NCBI GenBank assembly: GCA_030691075.1 | Contig: JAUYFI010000146.1 | Location: 1 to 41,447 of the forward strand | DNA length: 41,447 nucleotides | Source of the DNA: Sulfurisoma sp. | GTDB lineage: Bacteria > Pseudomonadota > Gammaproteobacteria > Burkholderiales > Rhodocyclaceae | Reading direction: 5' to 3' | Shown: one piece after another, positions 34,147-41,447 of the stretch | How the letters are laid out: every line of letters begins with the position of its first letter | Position numbering within the stretch: position 1 is the stretch's first letter | Program-made: the position numbers and the translations under genes | Notes under the pieces: generated by a model | Databases searched by the model: none | The model's input: the letters and a program-made list of their open reading frames with translations, nothing else | Told to the model about the DNA's origin: nothing

Positions 34147-35069
34147 TCAGGGGCGCCGAAGCGCTCGCCCGGAACCACCGCGAAACCGTGCAGAAAGTCG
34201 GCGCTGGCAAGACGGCGACCGCCGGGCTTCTGCAACTGGGTCAGTCGCAAGGCCCCTTCGCCGCAGGCGACGACGATGCCGTCCGCAGCAACGGCGAGCA
34301 CCGTCCCCGCCGTGCCGCTGCCGCCTGCCAGCCGCGCCTGCCAGAGCTTGAGCGTCTCGCCGCGCAGGTTGGCGAGGCAGCCCGGAAAGGGGTCGAAGGC
34401 GCGGATGCGCCGCTCGATCACCGCCGCCGGCTGGCTCCAGGCTATCGCCGCCTCGCGCTTGTCGATTTTGTTGGCATAGGTCACACCGGTTTCGGGCTGG
34501 GCTTCGGGGGTCAGGCTCTCCAGCCGGCCGAGCGCCGCGACGATGAGGCGCCCGCCAAGCACGGCCAGTTTGTCATGCAGCGTCGCCGCGCTGTCGGCGG
34601 ACGCGATGGGCAGCGCCTCCTTCAGCAGCATCGGCCCGGTGTCGAGGCCGGCCTCCATGCGCATGATGGTGACGCCGGTCGCGGCGTCGCCCGCTTCGAT
34701 GGCGCGCTGGATCGGTGCCGCGCCGCGCCAGCGCGGCAGCAGCGAGGCGTGGATGTTGATGCAAGCCCTAAGCGGGATGTCGAGCACGGCCTGCGGCAGG
34801 ATCAGGCCGTAAGCGGCGACCACCAGTACATCCACCGCGGCTTCGATCAGCGGCACGTGGGTAGCGGGGTCGCGCAGGCGCTCGGGTTGATGCACGGCGA
34901 TGCCATGCTTTCCGGCCAGGCGCTTGACCGGACTCGAATGCAGTTGCTGCCCGCGCCCCGCCGGCCGGTCGGGCTGGGTCAGAACCAGGCGAACGTCATG
35001 GCCGGCGGCAAGAATCGCTTCGAGCGCAACGGCGGCAAATTCGGGGGTGCCGGCAAAGGCTATGCGCAT
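34143..35069 (-). CDS. fmt: methionyl-tRNA formyltransferase
   Basis: A 308-residue enzyme that formylates initiator Met-tRNA. ATG 35069 ([20 protein letters not shown]) is the conserved start. Formyl-THF binding and catalysis are shown by [30 protein letters not shown] (catalytic Asn-x-His), and [17 protein letters not shown]. The C-terminal tRNA-binding domain contains AFDPFPGC and ends [14 protein letters not shown]. An R1 copy covers the RRLASADF codons, although this piece also fits the family alignment. The def stop and fmt start share one base (TGATG). Confidence 0.96.
   Translation of the reverse strand: MRIAFAGTPEFAAVALEAILAAGHDVRLVLTQPDRPAGRGQQLHSSPVKRLAGKHGIAVHQPERLRDPATHVPLIEAAVDVLVVAAYGLILPQAVLDIPLRACINIHASLLPRWRGAAPIQRAIEAGDAATGVTIMRMEAGLDTGPMLLKEALPIASADSAATLHDKLAVLGGRLIVAALGRLESLTPEAQPETGVTYANKIDKREAAIAWSQPAAVIERRIRAFDPFPGCLANLRGETLKLWQARLAGGSGTAGTVLAVAADGIVVACGEGALRLTQLQKPGGRRLASADFLHGFAVVPGERFGAPE
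34194..34217 (+). repeat. R1 motif copy inside fmt
   Basis: It matches the reference at 23 of 24 positions (A for G in CTGGCAAGACGGCG). It encodes R-R-L-A-S-A-D-F on the minus strand, a different frame from the copies in the glycosyltransferase. Confidence 0.7.
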
Positions 35070-35572
35070 CAGGCGGTAATGCGGGAACGTTTTTCGAGCC
35101 GGGAGCGAATGCGGGTCTGCTTCAGCCGCGACAGGTATTCGACAAAGACTTTCCCGTGCAGGTGATCCACCTCGTGCTGGACGCACACGGCCAGCAGGCC
35201 GGAGGCCGCGAGTTCGAAGGGCTGGCCGTCCAGTCCCAGCGCGCGCACCCGGACGCGCTCGGCGCGCGTCACCGTCTCGTAGATGCCGGGCACCGAGAGG
35301 CAGCCTTCCTCGCCCGCGCATTCGCCCGAACGTTCGAGGATCTCCGGGTTGATAAAGGTCAGCAGTTGCGACTTGTCCTCGGAAGCGTCAATGACGATCA
35401 CCTGCACATGCTGATTGACCTGGGTGGCGGCAAGCCCGATGCCCGGCGCCTCGTACATGGTCTCGGCCATGTCGGCGGCAAGCTGGCGGATGGGGTCGTC
35501 CACCACGGCGACTTTTGCCGCCCTGGTGTGCAGACGCGGATCGGGATAGCGAAGGATCGGCAGAAGAGCCAT
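35069..35572 (-). CDS. def: peptide deformylase
   Basis: A 167-residue metalloenzyme that removes the formyl group from new proteins. ATG 35572 gives [18 protein letters not shown]. All three family motifs are present: [16 protein letters not shown] (metal-binding Cys) and HEVDHLHGK (two metal His and the catalytic Glu). It heads the minus-strand run def-fmt-gpmA-rsmB-DUF4390-ntrY-ntrX and is divergent from the LysM gene. Confidence 0.97.
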   Translation of the reverse strand: MALLPILRYPDPRLHTRAAKVAVVDDPIRQLAADMAETMYEAPGIGLAATQVNQHVQVIVIDASEDKSQLLTFINPEILERSGECAGEEGCLSVPGIYETVTRAERVRVRALGLDGQPFELAASGLLAVCVQHEVDHLHGKVFVEYLSRLKQTRIRSRLEKRSRITA

Positions 35573-35683
35573 GGAATAAGGACGATAATTTGCTGAACGG
35601 GTGATTGATGGCGGCAAGGATTGGATGCACAATCCCGCAAGCCGCTCAGCATCCCTCATTCGCCGGTCGGGAAAGGTCATCCG

Positions 35684-36715
35684 ATGCCTAGAATTATATC
35701 CGCGCTCCTCGTCGCATTTTCAAGCGCGGCCTTCGCCGCGTCCGCCTGGGCGCAGCCCACCCAGCCGCTGGAACTCGCGCCGGGCGCGCCCGATCGTCAT
35801 GCCGTGGTCGCCGGCGACACCCTCTGGGGCATCTCCGGCAAGTTCATCAAGGACCCCTACCGCTGGCCCGAACTGTGGCGCCTCAATGCCGAGCAGGTGA
35901 AGAACCCGCATCGCATCTATCCCGGCCAGGTGCTGGTGCTCGACAAGAGCGGCGACGACCCGCAACTCAAGCTCGAAACGGTGCGCCTCGCGCCGAAGCA
36001 GTACGATACGCCGCTGACACAGGAAATTCCGGCAATCCCGCGGAACGTCATCGAACCCTTCCTCGCCAAGCCGCTGGTGATCGAGGCCAATGCTCTCGAT
36101 GTTGCGCCGCGCATCATCGCGATCGAGGACAACCGCCTGCTGGTCGCCACCGGCGGCAAGATCTACGTGACGGGCATCGGCGATGCGAAGGCGCAGTCCT
36201 ACCAGATATACCGCCCGGGCAAGGCGCTGGCCGATCCCGACACCAGGGAAGTGCTCGGCCACGAGGCCATTTTCCTCGGCACGGCCAAGGTCACCCGCCA
36301 GGGCGAGCCGGCCATCCTGCGGGTCGACAACGCCATCGCCGAGATTGGCAAGGGCGACCGCCTGGTGCCAATGAGCAAGCCCGATGTCGTCAGTTATGTG
36401 CCGCATGCGCCGAAGCAGGCCATCGACGGCCGCGTCATGTCGATTGTCGGCGCCCTGGCACAAGGTGGCCAGCGCTCCATCGTCACTCTGACGCGCGGCA
36501 AGAAGGATGGCCTCGAAATGGGCCATGTTCTGGCGCTCCGCCAGGCCGGCGCCGTGGTCACCGGCCATTTCAAGGACGAGAAGGAAACCTTCAAGCTGCC
36601 CGACGAGCGCTACGGCCTGATTTTCGTCTTCCGCGCCTTCGACCGCATATCGTATGCCTTGGTGATGGATGCATCGCAGGAAGTCGAAATCGGCGATCTC
36701 GTTCGCACACCCTGA
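35684..36715 (+). CDS. exported LysM-domain protein
   Basis: A 343-residue protein from ATG 35684, preceded by AAAGG. The signal peptide is [23 protein letters not shown]. The LysM domain (about residues 40-88) reads [30 protein letters not shown], then [13 protein letters not shown]. The rest is a beta-rich C-terminal region ([35 protein letters not shown]). Homologues lie between def and dprA in many betaproteobacteria. It probably binds peptidoglycan in the periplasm; a more exact role is not known. Confidence 0.93.
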   Translation: MPRIISALLVAFSSAAFAASAWAQPTQPLELAPGAPDRHAVVAGDTLWGISGKFIKDPYRWPELWRLNAEQVKNPHRIYPGQVLVLDKSGDDPQLKLETVRLAPKQYDTPLTQEIPAIPRNVIEPFLAKPLVIEANALDVAPRIIAIEDNRLLVATGGKIYVTGIGDAKAQSYQIYRPGKALADPDTREVLGHEAIFLGTAKVTRQGEPAILRVDNAIAEIGKGDRLVPMSKPDVVSYVPHAPKQAIDGRVMSIVGALAQGGQRSIVTLTRGKKDGLEMGHVLALRQAGAVVTGHFKDEKETFKLPDERYGLIFVFRAFDRISYALVMDASQEVEIGDLVRTP

Positions 36716-36730
36716 ACGTCGCCACCCGAA

Positions 36731-37885
36731 ATGCCCGACCCGTCGGCTGATCTCGCGGACTGGGTCAGGCTCACCGCCATCCCCGGCGTCGGCGGCGAAA
36801 CCCAGCGCCATCTGCTGAAGGCCTTCGGCCTGCCCGGGTCGGTATTCGCGGCCAGCGGATCCGCCGTGCGCGGGGTGATCGGCGCGGCGCTGGCCGAGCG
36901 TCTGGCCTCTCACGATGCCACCGCCGAGATCGAGGCGGCATTGGCCTGGGCCGCGGAGCCGGGCAACCGCATCGTCACCCTTGCCGATTCGGATTACCCG
37001 CAGGCCCTGCTCGCGACCGTCGACCCGCCCGCGCTGCTCTACGTCAAGGGCCGCGCCGAACTGCTCAACCGCCCGGCCGTCGCGATCGTAGGCTCGCGCA
37101 ATGCGACCAAACAGGGCGAGGCCAACGCCGAGGCCTTCGCCGCAACGTTGTCCGCCGCCGGCCTGACGGTGGTCAGCGGACTGGCGCTGGGCATCGACGC
37201 GGCCGCGCATCGGGGCGCACTCGGTGGAGCCGGCTCGACCCTGGCCTTCATCGGCACCGGCGCCGACCGCATCTACCCCGCGAGCAACGAACCGCTGACG
37301 CGCGAGATCGCCGGGAAGGGCTGCATCGTCAGCGAGTTCCCGCTGGGCATGGCGGCACTGCCGGGCAATTTTCCGCGCCGCAACCGGCTGATCGCCGGCG
37401 TCAGTCTGGGCTGCCTGGTGGTCGAGGCGGCCGAACGCAGCGGCTCGCTGATCACGGCGCGGCTGGCGCTCGATGCCGGGCGGGAGGTGTTCGCGATTCC
37501 CGGCTCGATCCACTCGCCGCTGGCCAAGGGCTGCCACAAGCTGATCAAGCAGGGCGCCAAGCTGGTCGAGAAGGCCGAGGACATCCTGGAAGAACTGCGC
37601 TGGGAGCGTCCCCCTTCGTCGCGCAGCGACCAATCAGTCGCCCTCTCCCCCAAGGAGGGGGATGGGGGGAGGGGACGTTCAAATGCCATGACCGAGGACG
37701 GCGAGGGCCCTATCCTCGCCGTCCTCGGTCATGACCCATGCAGTCTCGACACACTGGCCGCGCGCAGCGGCTTGACGCCGGCGCATCTTCTTGCGATGCT
37801 GCTGCCACTGGAACTCGAAGGCCGGGTCGCTCAGCTACCCGGTGGTCTGTATCAACGGCTTAGCCGGGGGCAGGGTTCCAACTGA
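36731..37885 (+). CDS. dprA: DNA-processing protein DprA with repeat-derived linker
   Basis: A 384-residue protein that binds incoming single-stranded DNA and loads RecA in natural transformation. It has an N-terminal SAM/HhH-like domain (LTAIPGVGGETQRHLL), then the Rossmann DprA core with AIVGSRNATKQG, VVSGLALGIDAAAHRGAL, TGADRIYPASN, PRRNRLIAGVS and EAAERSGSLITARLALDAGREVFAIPGSI. The C-terminal winged helix spans about 325-384. The linker at about 304-315 (LSPKEGDGGRG) is encoded by an R4 repeat. The start is 15 bases after the LysM gene. Confidence 0.96.
   Translation: MPDPSADLADWVRLTAIPGVGGETQRHLLKAFGLPGSVFAASGSAVRGVIGAALAERLASHDATAEIEAALAWAAEPGNRIVTLADSDYPQALLATVDPPALLYVKGRAELLNRPAVAIVGSRNATKQGEANAEAFAATLSAAGLTVVSGLALGIDAAAHRGALGGAGSTLAFIGTGADRIYPASNEPLTREIAGKGCIVSEFPLGMAALPGNFPRRNRLIAGVSLGCLVVEAAERSGSLITARLALDAGREVFAIPGSIHSPLAKGCHKLIKQGAKLVEKAEDILEELRWERPPSSRSDQSVALSPKEGDGGRGRSNAMTEDGEGPILAVLGHDPCSLDTLAARSGLTPAHLLAMLLPLELEGRVAQLPGGLYQRLSRGQGSN
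37641..37674. repeat. R4 repeat copy in the dprA linker
   Basis: It begins CCCTCTCCCCCAAGGAGGGG and continues GATGGGGGGAGGGG; CCCTC...GAGGG arms can pair. It is a variant of the copy at 10951-10985 and lies in frame between the Rossmann core and the winged helix of DprA. Confidence 0.65.
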
Positions 37886-37902
37886 TGCCTTGATCGCCAT
37901 CC

Positions 37903-38391
37903 ATGATTGATATTCTCTTCTATCTTTTCGAACACTATCTGCCCGACGCATGCCCCGAACCCGCCGCCCTGGCCAGGAAACTCATGGCCGCCGGCTTCGA
38001 GGACGACGACATCTCCGAGGCCATGGACTGGCTCGCCGGCTTCGCCGACGCCGAGCCGGCCCAGGCCGCGCTGGCCGCGTCGACGGCGACGCGGTTCTAC
38101 CACGAAGCCGAAATGGCCCGACTGCCGGCCGAGTGCCGCGGCTTCCTCGCCTTCCTCGAACAGGCCGAGGCCATCGACGCCACCACGCGCGAACTCATCC
38201 TCGAGCGCGTCCTGGCGCTGTCCGACGAGGAAATCCCGCTGGCCAAGCTCAAGGGCATCGTGCTGATGGTGGTCTGGCGCCAGCAACTGCCGCTCGACGC
38301 CCTGATTCTCGAGGAACTGCTCGAGGACGACTACGGCTTTGATGACGTCGGCGATCTGGGCGACGAACCGGCCCGCCCGCTGTTCCACTAA
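37903..38391 (+). CDS. smg: Smg family protein (DUF494)
   Basis: A 162-residue protein of the Smg/DUF494 family. The start MIDILFYLFEHY, the helical middle (LARKLMAAGFEDDDISEAMDWL; CRGFLAFLEQAEAIDATTRELILERVLAL) and the acidic ending EELLEDDYGFDD are typical. It regularly follows dprA and precedes a topoisomerase gene in beta- and gammaproteobacteria. The biochemical role is unknown. Confidence 0.95.
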   Translation: MIDILFYLFEHYLPDACPEPAALARKLMAAGFEDDDISEAMDWLAGFADAEPAQAALAASTATRFYHEAEMARLPAECRGFLAFLEQAEAIDATTRELILERVLALSDEEIPLAKLKGIVLMVVWRQQLPLDALILEELLEDDYGFDDVGDLGDEPARPLFH

Positions 38392-38483
38392 AAGTGGCTG
38401 CTTGCCTTTGCCGGCAAGCCGCGCTTATCATGCCGCGCTCATTGGTGCCTCCGGCGCCACCTTGACCCGTCCATATGAATACT

Positions 38484-38552
38484 AGCCCCCCACGCTCACT
38501 ACGTTCGCTGCCCCCCACGGGGGGGGCGCATTTCCCTTTGGGGCGGCCCGGC
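38484..38552. repeat. R3 repeat copy directly upstream of topB
   Basis: Read on the minus strand it begins GCCGGGCCGCCCCAAAGGG and ends GTGAGCGTGGGGGGC, matching the pccA copy. It ends 7 bases before the topB ATG, so it occupies the place of the ribosome binding site. Its GC stem could affect translation. Confidence 0.85.
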
Positions 38553-38558
38553 AGCGAA

Positions 38559-41123
38559 ATGAAACAACTCATCATCGCCGAAAAACCTTCCGTCGCCCAG
38601 GACATCGCCAAGGCCCTGGGCGGCTTCACGCGCCAGGGCGACTACTTCGAGAGCGACGACTACGTCCTCTCCTCGGCCATCGGCCACCTGCTGGAACTGA
38701 CGGTGCCCGAGGAATACGACGTCAAGCGCGGCAAGTGGACTTTCACCCACCTGCCGATGATCCCGCCGCGCTTCGCGCTGAACCCCATCGACCGGACCGC
38801 CGAGCGCCTCAGGCTGCTCACCAAGCTGATGAAGCGCAAGGATGTCGCCGGCCTGGTGAATGCCTGCGACGCGGGCCGCGAGGGCGAGCTGATCTTCCGC
38901 TACGTCGCGCAGCATGCGCTGGGCGACAAGAACGCCAAGCCGGTGCGCCGGTTGTGGCTGCAGTCGATGACCGCGACCGCGATCAAGGACGGCTTCGCCC
39001 ACCTGCGCTCCGACGAGGAGATGCTGCCGCTGGCCGACGCCGCGCGCTGCCGCTCGGAAGCCGACTGGCTGATCGGCATCAACGGCACCCGCGCCATGAC
39101 CGCCTTCAACTCGAAGGAGGGCGGCTTCTACAAGACCACCGTCGGCCGCGTGCAGACGCCGACACTGGCCATCCTGGTCGAGCGCGAGCGCCGCATCAAG
39201 GCTTTCGTGTCGCGCGACTACTGGGAGGTCGAGGCCGAATTCCAGGCCGTGGCCGGCGCCTATCGCGGCCGCTGGTTCGACGAGAAATTCAAGAAGGGCG
39301 AGGACGAGCACGCCGCCGCCTCCCGCCTGTGGCAGCAGGACAAGGCCGAAGCCATCCGCAAGGCCTGCCTCGGCAAGCACGGCACGGTCGCGGACGAGTC
39401 CAAGCCCAAGACCGAGATGTCGCCGCTCTTGTTCGACCTCACGTCCTTACAGCGCGAGGCCAACGGCCGCTTCGGTTTTTCCGCCCGCACCACGCTGTCC
39501 ATCGCGCAGGCGCTCTACGAAAAGCACAAGGCGCTGACCTACCCGCGGACCGACAGCCGTTACCTGCCGGAGGACTACCTCAACACCGTCAAGGACACGC
39601 TGCAGGCGATGACGGAGACGGGCTACGAGGGGCTGGCCCGCGAGGTGCTGAAGAACGGCTGGGTGCACCCGAACAAGCGCATCTTCAACAACGCGAAAGT
39701 GTCGGACCACTTCGCCATCATTCCCACCGGCGCCCACCCGAAGAGCCTGTCGGACGCCGAGCAGAAGATCTACGACCTGGTGACGCGGCGCTTCCTCGCC
39801 ATTTTCTACCCGGCCGCCGAATACCTGATGACGACGCGCATCACCCGCGTCGAGAGCGAGGCCTTCAAGACCGAGGGCAAGGTGCTGGTCACCGCCGGCT
39901 GGCTCGCCGTCTATGGCAAGGCCGACCAGGGCGAGGACAATGCACCGTCGCTGCCCAGGCTCGAGGCGAAGGAGCGCGTCTGGGCCAACGACGTCGAGGT
40001 CAAGGCCAACGCCACCAAGCCGCCGGCGCGCTTCAACGAAGGCACGCTGCTCTCCGCCATGGAAGGCGCCGGCAAGCTGATCGAGGACGAAGAGCTGCGC
40101 GAAGCCATGTCCGAGCGCGGGCTGGGCACGCCGGCCACGCGCGCCGCCACCATCGAGGGCCTGATCGCCGAGGAATACCTGCATCGCAACGGCCGCGAAC
40201 TGCAACCGACCGCCAAGGCCTTTTCCCTGCTGTTCGCGCTGGAACAGTTGCAGGTCGACGAAATCCGCTCGCCCGAACTGACCGGCCTGTGGGAATGGAA
40301 GCTGAAGGAAATGGAACAGGGCCGCCTCAAGCGCGAGGAGTTCATGGCCCACATCACCGAGCAGACGCAGGCGATGGTCGAGCGCATCAAGACCGGCGAC
40401 TTCGCCGACCCCGACTTCGGGCCGCTCAAGACACCCTGCCCGAAATGCGGCGGCACCATCCACGAGGCCTACAAGCACTTCAAGTGCGACAAGTGCGACT
40501 ACAAGCTGTGGAAAGTCGTCGCCAGCCGCCAGTGGGAACCCGAGGAAATGGACCAGCTGCTGCGCGACCGCCAGATCGGTCCGCTGCAAGGGTTCCGCAG
40601 CAAGATGGGGCGGCCGTTCGCCGCCGTCATCAAGCTCGACGAAAACCACGCGCCCTCGTTCGACTTTGGCAACGATGACGGCGACGGCGAGGAAGTCGAT
40701 TTCAGCGGCCAGGAAGCCCTCGGCGCCTGTCCCAAATGCGCGGCCCGCGTCTTCGAGCAGCCGATGGCCTACGTCTGCGAAAAATCGGTGGGCGCGGCGA
40801 AAAGCTGCGATTTCCGCTCCGGCAAGGTGATCCTGCAGCAGGAGATCGCGCGCGCCGAAATGCAGAAGCTGCTGGAGAGCGGCAAGACCAGCCTGTTGAA
40901 GGGCTTCGTCTCCAACCGCACGCGCAAGAAATTCTCGGCCTATCTCGTGCGCGGCGCCGACGGCAAGGTCGGCTTCGAGTTCGAGGCGCGGAAGCCAAAA
41001 GCGCCCAAGGCGGCGGCAGCTAAAAAAGTCGGCACTGACGACACGGCAAAGGTTGAAAAGCCAGCAGCCAAACCCGTGACGAAGAAGCCCGCCGCGCCGA
41101 AAAAGAGCAGCGCGAAAAAGTAG
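38559..41123 (+). CDS. topB: DNA topoisomerase III
   Basis: An 854-residue type IA topoisomerase. ATG 38559 gives the conserved start MKQLIIAEKPSVAQDIAKAL (Toprim); the frame is open 28 codons earlier, but only through repeat DNA. Toprim acidic residues are in NACDAGREGELIFRY. The active-site tyrosine is in LTYPRTDSRYLPEDY, and the gate region holds ERGLGTPATRAATIEGLI. The C-terminus has two zinc-ribbon units (CPKCGGTIHEAYKHFKCDKC; CPKCAARVF ... C) and a Lys/Ala/Pro-rich DNA-binding tail. Part of that tail (K-K-V-G-T-D-D-T-A-K) is read from an R1-like copy. Confidence 0.95.
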   Translation: MKQLIIAEKPSVAQDIAKALGGFTRQGDYFESDDYVLSSAIGHLLELTVPEEYDVKRGKWTFTHLPMIPPRFALNPIDRTAERLRLLTKLMKRKDVAGLVNACDAGREGELIFRYVAQHALGDKNAKPVRRLWLQSMTATAIKDGFAHLRSDEEMLPLADAARCRSEADWLIGINGTRAMTAFNSKEGGFYKTTVGRVQTPTLAILVERERRIKAFVSRDYWEVEAEFQAVAGAYRGRWFDEKFKKGEDEHAAASRLWQQDKAEAIRKACLGKHGTVADESKPKTEMSPLLFDLTSLQREANGRFGFSARTTLSIAQALYEKHKALTYPRTDSRYLPEDYLNTVKDTLQAMTETGYEGLAREVLKNGWVHPNKRIFNNAKVSDHFAIIPTGAHPKSLSDAEQKIYDLVTRRFLAIFYPAAEYLMTTRITRVESEAFKTEGKVLVTAGWLAVYGKADQGEDNAPSLPRLEAKERVWANDVEVKANATKPPARFNEGTLLSAMEGAGKLIEDEELREAMSERGLGTPATRAATIEGLIAEEYLHRNGRELQPTAKAFSLLFALEQLQVDEIRSPELTGLWEWKLKEMEQGRLKREEFMAHITEQTQAMVERIKTGDFADPDFGPLKTPCPKCGGTIHEAYKHFKCDKCDYKLWKVVASRQWEPEEMDQLLRDRQIGPLQGFRSKMGRPFAAVIKLDENHAPSFDFGNDDGDGEEVDFSGQEALGACPKCAARVFEQPMAYVCEKSVGAAKSCDFRSGKVILQQEIARAEMQKLLESGKTSLLKGFVSNRTRKKFSAYLVRGADGKVGFEFEARKPKAPKAAAAKKVGTDDTAKVEKPAAKPVTKKPAAPKKSSAKK
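41025..41048 (+). repeat. diverged R1 motif copy in the topB tail
   Basis: It matches the R1 reference at about 20 of 24 positions (AAAGTCGGCA then CTGACGACACGGCA). It is read on the coding strand as K-V-G-T-D-D-T-A in the low-complexity C-terminal tail. Confidence 0.6.
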
Positions 41124-41214
41124 GGCCTGCACCAGCCCCATTTTTCGGGGTGAGTTGCTGTTTGCGGTGAGCTGCCGTTTGCGCTGATCCCCGTTCGTGG
41201 TGAGCCTCAATTCC

Positions 41215-41262
41215 CCGTTCGTGGTGAGCCTGTCGAACCACACGCTCCCCTCGACAGGCTCT
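41215..41262. repeat. R2 repeat with 11-bp hairpin downstream of topB
   Basis: The arms GAGCCTGTCGA (41226-41236) and TCGACAGGCTC (41251-41261) pair perfectly. A partial unit (CCGTTCGTGGTGAGCC) precedes it at about 41190-41206. It may serve to end transcripts from topB. Confidence 0.8.
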
Positions 41263-41327
41263 CAAGAAACAGTAATTTTCGCATTAGGTTCAATGAGTTA
41301 AAAATACATAGCGGGGAACAATCGGCA

Positions 41328-41447
41328 TCATGCAGGGACGGAAACAGCCTTTGGCGAGAGCATCAAGCCGAGTTCTTGGGCGCGTTTTTGCAGCGCTTTG
41401 ATGGCGCGTTCGCGGTAGCGCGCTTCATGCCTGACCTGATCTTCCTT
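41328..41447 (-). CDS. 3' end of a gene cut by the window edge, possibly a transposase
   Basis: A minus-strand frame enters from the right edge and ends at TGA 41328-41330. The 39 visible residues are basic and helical (HEARYRERAIKALQKRAQEL, then GLMLSPKAVSVPA). A basic tail of this type occurs at the end of several transposases, but the family cannot be fixed from this piece. Confidence 0.5.
   Translation of the reverse strand, partial: KEDQVRHEARYRERAIKALQKRAQELGLMLSPKAVSVPA

Noticed and set aside
41134..41155. Rho-independent terminator after topB (CCCC ATTTTT CGGGG)
   Set aside because: The stem is only four to five pairs and no T-run follows it.

Overview
The window is GC-rich, densely coding DNA of a betaproteobacterium, most likely from the Rhodocyclales/Nitrosomonadales side. 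The chromosomal blocks def-fmt-(gpmA)-rsmB-DUF4390-ntrY-ntrX, trkA-trkH and lysM-dprA-smg-topB are typical of that group. This assignment rests on gene order and protein recognition from memory, not on a database search.

Layout. 1-6.8 kb: small unlinked accessory or hypothetical genes on the plus strand (DUF2784 membrane protein, VOC protein, flavin reductase, an encapsulated-ferritin-type protein with no shell gene beside it, a lipoprotein, a periplasmic DsrE protein, a TfoX-N protein). 6.8-14.7 kb: a propionyl-CoA/methylmalonyl-CoA module, made of a divergent GntR/FadR-type regulator with a palindromic operator candidate, methylmalonyl-CoA mutase, its G-protein chaperone MeaB, and propionyl-CoA carboxylase beta and alpha chains. 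14.8-21.3 kb: a gutted IS1595-type transposase, a 1718-residue protein with three glycosyltransferase-like domains separated by TPR arrays, and a small SAM methyltransferase. 21.4-24.3 kb: potassium uptake genes trkH and trkA (minus strand). 24.3-27.2 kb: a toxin-antitoxin island (higBA, an orphan HI1420-type antitoxin with a toxin stub, phd-vapC) and an IS4-type remnant. 27.3-28.0 kb: an unrecognised secreted protein. 28.0-35.6 kb: minus-strand run ntrX, ntrY, DUF4390, rsmB, gpmA, fmt, def with several overlapping start/stop codons. 35.7-41.1 kb: plus-strand lysM protein, dprA, smg, topB.

The most striking feature is a load of short dispersed repeats. One (called R1 here, 24-nt core) occurs nine times between 17.6 and 41.1 kb, both between genes and inside genes (the TPR glycosyltransferase twice, rsmB, fmt, topB), where it is read in different frames and strands. 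Longer R1 copies lie at the borders of the toxin-antitoxin cassettes. Other repeats (R3, R4, R6) appear as in-frame insertions in pccA, dprA and ntrY. The left part (to about 12 kb) carries different repeats and somewhat different codon preferences, so a recombination or assembly junction inside pccB should be tested. No tRNA, rRNA or CRISPR array was seen.
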